Shown one piece after another: positions 1 to 11,800 of a DNA stretch of 64,000 nucleotides. The translations under genes were made by a program, and so were the position numbers. Source of the stretch: JBBATK01 sp044224515 (GTDB taxonomy: Bacteria; Bacteroidota; Ignavibacteria; Kapaibacteriales; NICIL-2); assembly GCA_044224515.1 (NCBI GenBank), contig JBGAKH010000006.1:1-64000 (forward strand), written 5' to 3'. The notes under the pieces were generated by a model that worked only from the letters and a program-made list of their open reading frames with translations, was not told where the DNA came from and searched no databases. Within the stretch, counting starts at the first letter, position 1, and each line of letters opens with the position of its first letter.

Positions 1-3000
1 GCACTCGTACCTGCACCGAACACAAATGCAGTTAGTGCAACAGACAACTGTAGTGGCACACCGAGCATCAGCTTTGTAAGCGATGTGACATCGAACTTCA
101 TCTGTGCAAACAAGTATCAAATCACACGTACCTACCGTGCAGCAGACTTGTGTAACAACACAGCAATCTGCACCCAGGTTATCAGCGTGAATGACAACGT
201 AGCACCGACAATCGTGTGTCCGGCAAACCAAACAGTTAACTGTGCAAATGCAGTACCTGCACAAAACACGACATCTGTAAATGCAGTGGATAACTGTACT
301 GGTGTTGTCAGCATCAGCTTCATTAGCGATGTGACATCAAACGTCAGTTGCTCTAGCAAATACACAGTTACGCGCACATATAAGGCGTCAGATGCATGCG
401 GAAACGCTTCAACCTGTGCTCAGTTAATCGTTGTCAACGATAACGTGGCGCCGGTATTGACGACTCCGGGCAATCGCACTATCGCATGTACCGAGTCAAC
501 AGATCCTACACATACCGGAGCAGCGACAGCAACAGATAATTGTAGCGCTGTAACAGTTAGCTACAACGACGTTCGTACAAATGGTTCATGTGCAGGTTCG
601 TACACGCTTTCACGTACGTGGAAGGCTGTTGACCAGTGCTCAAACAGCTCAACAAGTCTGCAGATTATCACAGTAATTGACAACCAAGGTCCGGTTATCA
701 ATTGTCCGATCGACGTCACGATCAGCTGTCAAACAGAGCAGAATCCAACGATCAACATGTCGATGGGTAAGGCAACGGCAACAGACGATTGTAGCGGTGT
801 CGTTACAATTACCTGGTTTAACTGTCCGATCGTGAACGACGGCTGTGCAGGTAACTACCATTTCAACCGTACATGGACAGCTACCGACTCATGCGGTAAC
901 TTCTCAACTTGTAATCAAGTGATTACTGTTCGTGATTACAGCGCGCCGTCGATTACATGTCCGAGTAACGTAACCCTCAATTGCCAAGACTCACAGGATA
1001 TCTGTTATACAGGTAATGCGACTGCTACCGACAATTGTAGTGGTATTGCGAGCATCACCAATGGTGTTTGCAACATCTGCAGCAGTAATGATGGCTGTGC
1101 AAATTCATATCATTTCCATAGAACCTTCATTGCTTCTGACTATTGCGGTAACTTTAGTACATGCAATCAGTTGATCACTGTTCGCGACCTGAGCGCTCCG
1201 AGCGTAACGTGTCCGATAGCTATCACAGTAAGCTGTGCAAACGCAATTCCTTCGCCCGACACTCTTTCGGTGACTGCCACGGATAACTGTAGTGGATCAA
1301 TCCATATCAGTTTCGTGAGCGATGTTACCGGAAATGTTATCTGTGCTAACAAGTTCAAGGTTACTCGCACCTATAAAGCAACTGACGATTGCGGTAACGC
1401 ATCAACATGTACTCAGGTTATCACGGTATTCGACAACGTAGCTCCGAGCATTAGCTGCCCGGCAACGATCACTGTAGCTTGTGCATCAAGTGTACCGGCT
1501 CCGAACACTGCGATAGTCACGGCTGCTGATAACTGCGCCGGAACTGCGACCGTGAGCTTCGTGAGCGATGCGACCTCGAATGTTCAATGCATCAACAAGT
1601 ACACGATCACACGTACGTATCGTGCAACCGATTTGTGTAGCAACACTTCAACATGCGCGCAAACAATCATTGTCAACGATAACATCGCACCGAGCATGAC
1701 ATGTCCGAGTGCCATCACAGTAACATGCGCCTCAGCGGTTCCTGCACAGCAGACCACCGGTGTAAGCGCAACCGATAACTGTAATAGCCCGGTAAGTATC
1801 GCGTTCGTAGGTGATCAAACCTCAAATGTTCTCTGTGCAAACCAGTTTACAGTTACCCGCACCTTCCGTGCAACGGATGTCTGTGGAAACTCAGCAAGCT
1901 GCAGCCAAGTCATTACAGTGTATGATAACGTTGCACCGACTCTGAGCTGCCCGACTCCAATAACTGTAACATGTGCATTCAATGTTCCTTCGCCGTCAAT
2001 TAGCTCGGTAAGCGCCGGTGACAACTGCAACGGCCAAACGACAGTTAGTTTCGTCGCCGACCTAACATCCGGTGTGAACTGCATCAACAAGTACACCATT
2101 TCACGTGTTTACAAGGCAACTGACTTGTGCGGCAACACGGCAAGCTGCGCTCAGACCATTACTGTCAACGACAACATCGCGCCGAGTATGACATGCCCAA
2201 GCGCAGTAACAGTGACCTGTGCCTCAGATGTTCCTGCGGCCAACATTTCACTCGTAAGCGCTACTGATAACTGCTCCGGTTCGGTATCCATCAGCTGGGT
2301 AGCAGACCAAACTGTTAGCAGTACTTGTGCAAACAAGTATGTCATCAGCCGTATTTACAAGGCAACCGATGCTTGTAGTAATACAACAACCTGTGCTCAG
2401 AGCATTAGTGTAAACGACAATGTGGCTCCGCAAATGACGTGTCCGACTGCGTTGACCGTCACGTGCTCAACCAGCGTACCGACGCCGTCAATTTCCACTG
2501 TAAGTGCGACCGATAACTGCGCCGGAAGCGTTACCATTAGTTGGGTAGCCGATCAAACAGTATCAAGCAGCTGTATTAACAAGTACGTTGTAAGTCGTAC
2601 CTATAAAGCTGCCGATGTGTGCGGAAACGTCACGACATGTAGCCAGCTGATTACAGTCAACGATGATGTTGCTCCTCAAATCACATGTCCTTCCGCTGTT
2701 ACGGTAAGTTGCGCAAGCAATGTACCGGCAGTAAGCATTAGTTCAGTTGTTGCTAGCGACAACTGCGTTGGAAACACAACGGTGAACTTTGTAAGTGACG
2801 TAACAACAAATGTTGTTTGCGCCAATAAGTTCAATGTGAAGCGCACGTACAAGGCAACTGACGCATGTGGCAATAGCTCGACATGTGTTCAGATTATCAC
2901 AGTTAACGATGTGACACCGCCGACCTTAAGCTGTCCGACAAGCGTAACAGTTAGTTGTGCTTCCGCTATCCCGGCTCAAAATACCGCTACGGTAACGGCA

Positions 3001-6000
3001 GGCGATGTTTGCGGTGGCGGAGTTACTGTTAGCTTCGCTTGTGATATAACAACAAACGTTCAATGCGTTAATAAATTCAAGGTAACGCGTACCTACATTG
3101 CAACGGATGCTTGCGGTAATAGTGCAAGCTGTTCACAATTGATTGTTGTGAGCGACGACGTTGCTCCTCAGATTACATGTCCGGCAGCAACGACCGTAAA
3201 CTGTGCCGGTTCTGTTCCTGCGCCGAATACTGCATTGGTAAACGCAACAGATAACTGCTCGGGTAGCCCGACAATTAGCTGGGTAGCGGATCAAACGACC
3301 AATGTAATCTGCGCTAACAAATACGTTATCAACCGTGTATATCGTGCAACAGACCTGTGTGCAAACACAAGTACCTGTATTCACGTTATAACAGTTAACG
3401 ACATCATTGCTCCTCAAATGACGTGTCCGGCTCCGTTGAGCTTTAGCTGCACCTCTTCCGTTCCGGTCCCGAACACGACGTTGGTGAGCGCGACAGACAA
3501 CTGTGCCGGTACAGTGAGCATCAGCTTCGTAAGCGATGTCAGCAGCAATGTGAATTGCGCTAGCAAGTACACGCTGACCAGAACATATCGTGCAAGCGAT
3601 GTGTGTGGTAATACCACTACCTGTGCTCAGATCATTACTGTGAATGACAATGTACCGCCTACCGTCACGGCTCCTTGCAATGTCACCGTTGCTTGTACCC
3701 AAAGTGTTGCACCGAGTGCTACAGGACAGGGAAGTGGGACGGATAACTGTAGCGCTGTTACTATGAGCTTCTCAGACGTACGTACAAACGGTAATTGCGC
3801 AGGCAATTACATGATCAGCCGTACATGGAAGGCAACAGACGTTTGCTCGAACACGGCAACTGCTCTGCAGTTAATCTATGTCTACGACAACCAAGCGCCG
3901 GTTATCACTTGTCCGATCGCTGTGACTATCGATTGTCAAGCAGTTCAGAATCCGACACTCAATACTTCACTTGGCTTTGCTACAGCAACGGATAACTGCA
4001 GCGGTGTCGCAACGATAACATGGTTCAACTGTCCGACCGTGAATGACGGTTGTGCAGGTAACTACCACTTCTTACGTACCTGGGCTGCCACAGATTCTTG
4101 TGGTAACTTCAGCACTTGCAATCAATTGATCACGGTACGTGACCGTACAGCTCCGTCGATCACATGTCCGGTTAACGTCACCATCAATTGTCAAGATCCG
4201 CAAGACATTGCGCACTTGGGTAATGCAACCGCTACAGATAACTGCAGTGGTGTTGCAACGATCACAAACTCACTGTGCGCCGGTACAACCGTTAGCGATG
4301 GCTGTCCTAACAGCTATCACTTCCAACGTACGTTCGTTGCAACAGACGCATGCGGTAACTTCAGCAGCTGTAATCAATTGATAACCGTTCGTGATGTGTC
4401 CGCACCAAGTATGAACTGCCCGGCAGCTGTTAGTGTCAGCTGTTCTATGAACATTCCGACGCCGAACATCTCGTTGGTAACTGCGACAGACAATTGTTCA
4501 GGTGCGATTACAATTAGCTTCGTTGCGGATCAAACATCTAATGTTGTTTGCGCTAACAAGTTTGTTGTAACTCGTACATACAAGGCAGTCGACGGTTGCG
4601 GAAATTGGTCCACATGTGCTCAGAGCATTTTCGTAGCAGACAATGTTGCTCCGTCAATGGCTTGTCCGGCACCTGTAACGGTTAGTTGTGCCGCTTTGGT
4701 TCCGGTCGTTAACACCGGTGCTGTAAGCGCTGCTGATAACTGTTCTGCGACCCCGGTAATCACATTTGTAAGCGATGTGACGTCGAACGTGAATTGTGCT
4801 AACAAGTTCACTATCACTCGTACCTATCGCGCTACCGATCTCTGTAACAATACGACCACCTGTGCTCAGATCATTACAGTGTTGGATAATGTAGCGCCGA
4901 CAATGGCTTGTCCGGCTCCTGTAACTGTTAGCTGCGCATCTGATATGCCGAGCCCGAACACATCATCTGTTTCAGCAGCTGATAATTGCTCAGCAGCTCC
5001 AAGCATCACGTTCGTGAGCGATGTAACATGTAACGTTATCTGCGTCAACAAGTATCAAGTGACACGAACCTATCGCGCAACGGATATTTGTAACAATTAC
5101 ACAACATGTAGCCAGACTATCACGGTCAACGATAATGTTGCTCCGACCATTACCTGTCCGGTAAATCTCACCGTTAGCTGTGCTTCTTCGGTTCCAACTC
5201 CGAGTACAGCAGCGGTTAACGCAGCAGATAACTGCAGCGGTACTCCGACCATTAGCTTCGTCTGCGACGTGACAAGCAGTGTTGTATGTGTTAATAAGTA
5301 CACTATTACCCGCACATACAAGGCAACTGATTTGTGTGCTAACTATAGCACCTGCGCTCAAACAATCGTAGTTAGCGATGATATCGCTCCTCAGATTAGT
5401 TGTCCCAGCAACGTGACCGTCAGCTGCAGCGCTGCAGTTCCGGTCAAGAATGTCGCTCTGGTTAGTGCCACAGACAACTGTAGCGGAACACCGACAATCA
5501 CTTGGGTAGCCGATAGAACAACAAACCTCGTTTGTCTGAATCAATACACCCTAACACGTATCTACAAGGCTACAGATCTCTGTAACAATGCTAGTACCTG
5601 TGCTCAAGTGATTACAGTGTACGATAATGTACCGCCTACCATCAGTTGCCCTGCACCTATCACAGTTAACTGTGCCGGTGCGGTTCAACCGAACAATTGC
5701 AACACGGTTACGGCTACGGATAACTGTGCAGGTGCAGTCAGCATCACATGGGTAGCTGATCAAACCGTTTCGACCATCTGTGCCAATAAGTTCACTGTAG
5801 CTCGTATCTACAAGGCAACAGACGTATGTGGCAACTACAGCACTGCAAGCCAAATGATTACGGTCAACGACAACGTTGCTCCGCAGATCACGTGTCCCGT
5901 ACCTGTAACTGTTGCATGCTCTGAATCCATTCCGATGGTTAACACTGCTACTGTTTCTGCCACAGATAACTGTGCCGGTACCGTAACAATTAGCTGGGTA

Positions 6001-8830
6001 TCAGACAAGACGTCAAACGTACAGTGTTCACAAAAGTTCGTGGTTAATCGTACGTATATGGCAAGTGATGTTTGCGGAAACACCTCAACCAGTGTACAAA
6101 CAATCACTGTATTTGATAACGTTGCACCGTCAATTAGCTGTCCGGCAAACTTGACCTTCACTTGTGCGGCAAATCTCCCGACATACAACACGTCCGGAGT
6201 GTATGCAGCCGACAATTGTGTAGGACAAGTCAGCATCAGCTGGTTGGGCGATGTGACTACACAGTCAACATGTGCTAACAAGTTTGTTGTAAAGCGTAGC
6301 TACAAGGCAACAGACGCATGTGGCAATTATTCAACATGTGCCCAAATCCTTACGATTAATGACAATCTTGCTCCGCAGATGACATGTCCGCAAAGTGTGA
6401 CAGTTACCTGCTCAGCAGCTGTCCCGACTCCGTCTATCTCCAGTGTGAGTGCTACAGACAACTGCAGTGGTACTGCAACCATTAGCTTTGTTTGCGATGT
6501 GACTTCAAACGTTGAGTGTGCACACCAGTACACTATCACACGTACATATCGTTCTACTGATGTATGTTCAAACACTGCAATCTGTACACAGACTATCGTC
6601 GTAAACGATAATGTGGCACCGCAGATGACTGTACCGGCATCAGTCACTGTTACCTGTGCTTCGAACGTTCCGGCACCTAGCTGTACTGCAGTTAGTGCTA
6701 CCGATAACTGCTCAGGCACGCCGACCGTAACCTGGGCCGGTGACGAGACAACCGACTACATTTGCGCTAACAAGTACACTATCGAGCGTACATACGTTGC
6801 AGCAGATGTTTGCTCCAATACTGCAACGGCGGTTCAAATCATTGTCGTGAACGATGTCGTTCCTCCGACCATGAGCTGTCCGGCTCCGCTTACAGTAACC
6901 TGTGCTGCACAAGTACCAAATCCGAACGTGGGCGCGATTACAGCAGGTGATAACTGCACCGGTGGCGTAAGTGTAAGCTTCGTAAGTGATGTTACCTCTA
7001 ACGTTATTTGCGCTAACAAGTACACGGTCACTCGCACTTTCATGGCTGAAGATGCATGCGATAACTTCGTCACATGCTCACAAGTCATCACAGTTAACGA
7101 CAACGTTGCACCGACGATGAGCGCTCCGGCGAATGTCACGGTTACCTGCGCTGCTTCCATCCCGAGCGCAAACATATCAGCTGTGAATGCAGCTGACTTC
7201 TGCGGCGGTACGGTTACTATCAGCTATGTAGGCGACCAAACATCGACCTATACCTGCATCAACAAGTTTACAGTACTTCGCACCTTCAAGGGTGTTGATG
7301 CTTGCGGTAATTCTGCTGTTTGCGTACAAACAATTACAGTGAACGATAACATCGCTCCGTCTATTACCGTACCGGCAACTCTTAGCGTGAGCTGCTCTGC
7401 CAACGTTCCTGCTGCAACAAACAGCGGTGTAACTGCGACAGATAACTGCAACGGATCGGTAACCATTAGTTACGTGGCAGATGTCATCAGCAATCAAAGC
7501 TGTGCAAACAAGTATACAATCAATCGTATCTACAAGGCTACCGACGCTTGTTCCAACACGTCAACGGCTGCTCGTGTTATCATCGTAAATGATAACGTTC
7601 CTCCGACCATTGTAGCTCCGAGCAACATGACGGTTAGCTGTTCTTCGGCTGTACCGGCTCCGGATTGCGGTTCGGTCAATGCAGCCGATAACTGTATGGG
7701 TGCTGCACCGACTGTGACATTTGTGAAGGATCAAACAGTCTCTTCAAGCTGTGTCAATCGTTACGCTATCAACCGTATCTACCGCGCTGCAGATGCATGT
7801 GGAAATACCTCGACATGCATGCAAAGCATTACGGTGTATGACGACGTAGCACCAAGCATTACTGTACCGGCATCCGTTACAGTATCATGTGGTACCGCCT
7901 TCATTCCGAACAACTGTGGTGGTGGCGCAACAGCAACTGATAACTGTGGATCCACAACTATTAGCTACACGGATTCTACAGTAGCGGGTGGTTGTGCAGG
8001 AACCTATACCTTGGTTCGTACATGGAAAGCAGTTGACCAGTGCTTCAACAGCGCGACGGCTAACCAAACGATTACCGTCCGTGACGTTGTACCGCCTTCA
8101 ATGACAGTACCGGCATCCATTACCATGGACTGTACGGCTGACATTAATCCGCAAACAAATACAACAATCGTTCGTGCTACAGGTACAGATAACTGCAGTG
8201 GTGTCGTAAGCATCACATGGTTCGATTGTGAACCAACCGCAGGTGGATGTGCCAACAGCTACAGCTTTAACCGTACCTGGACAGCAACTGATGGATGTGG
8301 TAACTACGTAACCGCTAACCAAGTGGTTGTGGTTCGTGATATCACACCGCCGGCTGTAACCGGTCCGCAAAACTTGACGGTTACTTGTACCGGATCTGTT
8401 CCGGCTCCGGACGTCAATTCCGTAACAGTGAGCGACAACTGTTCTGCAACAGTTACTGTTGTTCACGTTACTGATGTGTACTCGAACTCAGCATGTTCGA
8501 ACAAGTACGTTATCAAGCGTACCTATCGCGCAACCGACTTGTGTGGTAACACCTCAACATGTCGTCAAACGATTACAGTTAATGACAACGTCGCACCGAG
8601 CATTACAGCGCCGGCTAACGTTACTATGGACTGTGATGATGATCTCACGTCCAATACAACCGGTGTAGCTTCGGCAGATGATAACTGTATTGAAGACCCG
8701 ATTGTAAGCTACAGCGATGCTATTGTATGCGGCTCTTGCGCAAACAACTATACCATCAATCGTAAGTGGAAAGCAATGGATGCGTGCGGTAACACGGCAA
8801 CTGTTCTTCAAGTAATTACAGTACGTGACC
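1..8830 (+). repeat. Tandem array of about 36 HYR-like modules (about 240-246 bp each)
   Basis: Module starts, seen as Cys-Pro codons, recur about every 240-250 bp (for example near 217, 958, 1208, 1455, 1948, 2440 and 3178). Conservation is stronger at protein than DNA level: synonymous positions differ widely between copies, so the array is old or diversified rather than freshly amplified. Most modules have a pair of Cys early on, the DNC Cys, a Cys before the K-Y/F motif and the CGN/CSN Cys. Outside the cytoplasm these could form disulfides. Confidence 0.85.
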
Positions 8831-11800
8831 GTACGGCTCCGATCTTCTCGACTCCGCCGAGCGACTTCACCATTGAATGCTCACAAGGTTCCTACTCCAT
8901 TAACTGTGCTCTCTCAGCTTGGGAAGCCAGCCATGGTGAAGCGACTGCATCCGATGCGTGTGGTGATATCTGCTGGAGTTCAGTTGAAGGATGCTGGACA
9001 ACCGATTGTGGCGTCACAAAGCACATGGTTGTTGTCTTTAAGGCAACCGATGCTTGTGGTAACAGCGCAACTGCATCAGCTACCTTTGCAGTGGTTGATA
9101 CAGAAGGTCCGGATATGACCCCGGTTAGCGATAAGAGCTGGACTTCAACAACGCCTGCAAATTCAACGTTCAATACCTGCGTTTCTGATTGCAATTCCTA
9201 TACCTTGAGTTACACTCTCGCCGGAGCAACTACCGGAAGCGGTAACAATACTTTGGTCGGTAAGTACTTTAATGAAGGTACAACCACCGTCGTATGGAAG
9301 GCAACAGATGCTTGTGGTAATACCAACACGGTAACATTTATCGTGTGCGTACCGAAGACCAAACCTACAGTTGACTGTATCGCCGGTCCTCTTGTTCGCT
9401 ACACAAATAACGGCTGTACCTATGTAGTTCAAGGTACTGAATTCAACGCCGGATACACCGACAACTGTGCCGGCACCAAGACTTTGACCAATAACTACAA
9501 CAATACAAGCTCACTTGCCGGCGCAACATTCCCGCTTGGCACCACAATCGTAACATGGAAGTTGACTGATGCATGCGGCAACAGTGCTACCTGTACGACG
9601 ATTGTGACCGTTAAGGATAATGTCAAGCCGACGGCTGTGTGCAAGACCGCAACTATTTACTTGAATGCAAATGGTCAGGCTACCTTGACCGCCGCGCAAG
9701 TAGATAACGGATCAAGCGATAATTGTACATTCTCAATCTCCGTTACACCGAACTGCTTTAGCTGCTGTGATCTTGGCACGAAGACGGTTACGCTGAAGGT
9801 AACGGATGCAAGCGGCAACACAGCAACATGCTGTACTACCGTAACCATCAAGGACAATACACCTCCGGCAATTACATGCCAGGCGAACATCACAGTGAAT
9901 TCGTCGAGCACCGATTGCGGTAAGTCTGTTACACTTGGTGCAACGGCTACAGATAACTGCTCAGCAGTAACAATTAAGTACACCAACGTCAGTGGTGACA
10001 AGCATTGTGGTAGCGATTGGGATGATGATTACTACAACTGCAATCAACCACAGTGTAACTGGCGTTATACAAAAACCTTCCGCTTCCCGGTCGGTACAAC
10101 GCAAGTCTACGCTATTGCTACGGATGCAGCCGGCAACTCAGCAGCATGTCAATTCTCAGTAACTGTGAAGGACGTTACACCGCCGGTTGCTCACACGCAA
10201 AATGCATGTGTCTGCCTTGGTGCTAACGGAAGTGTTACTGTGAATCCGAATCAAATCAATTACTGCTCTACGGATGCTTGTGGAATCGCTAGCATGACCG
10301 TTACTCCGAGTACATTTACCTGTGCTAACCTCGGTCAGAACACGGTAAAGTTGAAGGTCACGGACGCAAGTGGTAACACGGCAACATGTAGTGCGATCGT
10401 CACTGTAAGCGACTGCACACCTCCGGTTGCAGTTTGCAAGTCGGCAACCATTTATTTGGATGCTACCGGAAAGGCTACGTTGAGCGCGAACCAAGTGGAT
10501 GGTGGAAGCTATGATAACTGTGGTATCGGTTCGATGACGGTTTGTCCGAACACCTTCTACTGTGCGCAAGTCGGCACAAACTCGGTTGTCTTGACTGTCT
10601 ATGATGCAAATGGTAACGCAGCGACATGCCGTGCTACAATTACCGTCAAGGACAACACCGCACCTGTAATGACCTGTTCTTCAAACATTACAGTTAGCGG
10701 TGCTAGTTCAGGATGCGGTACTTCAAATGGATGTGGCAAGAATGTCACGCTTCACGTAACCGCCTCGGATAACTGCTGTTCTGCTGTCAGCGTTAAGTAC
10801 ACAAGTGGTAACAACCACTGCGGACTCGACTATGACGATTATTGCAGCTCACGCACGTGTCCGAGCTATGGTACCTTTGCCTTCCCGGTTGGTGTAACCA
10901 CCGTAACGGCAATTGCTACTGATGCAAGCGGCAACTCATCCAGCTGCCAATTCACGGTAACGGTTCGTGATAACGTTGCGCCGATCGCACGCGCGAAGTG
11001 CATCACTGTCAACTTGAGCAGCGCCGGTACGGCAAGTATCACAGCGAACCAAGTCGATAACTGTTCCAGCGATGATTGCGGTATTCAGTCTATCACAGTT
11101 ACGCCGAACACATTTACTTGTGCTAACATTGGTACAAACAATGTGGTCTTGAAGGTTACAGACTATAGTGGAAACACCTCGACAGCGATTGCACAAGTTG
11201 TTGTGAAGGACGTAACACCTCCGGTTCCGCATGTACAGAATGTGACGGTAAATCTGAACTCTAACGGTTCAGCTACTGTAACAGCCGCTATGTTCGATAC
11301 CGGTAGCACGGATAACTGTAGCATTGTCTCCAAGACACTAAGCCAGTGTGACTTCGATTGCTCCGATGTTGGTGTCAATACCGTAATCGTAACGGTTAAG
11401 GATGCCGGCGGCAATTGTGCTACGGCTGCAATCACCGTCACGGTACGTGATGTAACCTCACCGATGGTACTCACAAAGAATGCAACCGTATATCTGAATG
11501 CAGGTGGAACTGCCACTATCGATCCTTCGTGTATCGACAATGGTAGCTACGACAATTGCGGTATCGACTGCAAGACCGTAACACCGTGCACATTCACCTG
11601 TGCTAATATTGGAAACAACACAGTGGTGCTCAAGGTTACCGACATTAACGGCAACACAGCAAGCGCTACAGCAATTGTAACTGTCGTGAACAACAACGCT
11701 CCGACTGCTATCTGTAAGAATGTAACTATCAACCTCACAAGCGGAACTGCAACACTGAGTCCGTCTTCTGTCGACAACGGTAGCGCGGCCCTCTGTGGCA

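Noticed and set aside
3133..3702. 189-codon minus-strand frame inside the giant gene
   Set aside because: It is an antisense shadow of the repeat modules; similar shadows recur at module spacing (for example 4990-5544), as expected from biased codon use in a repeat.
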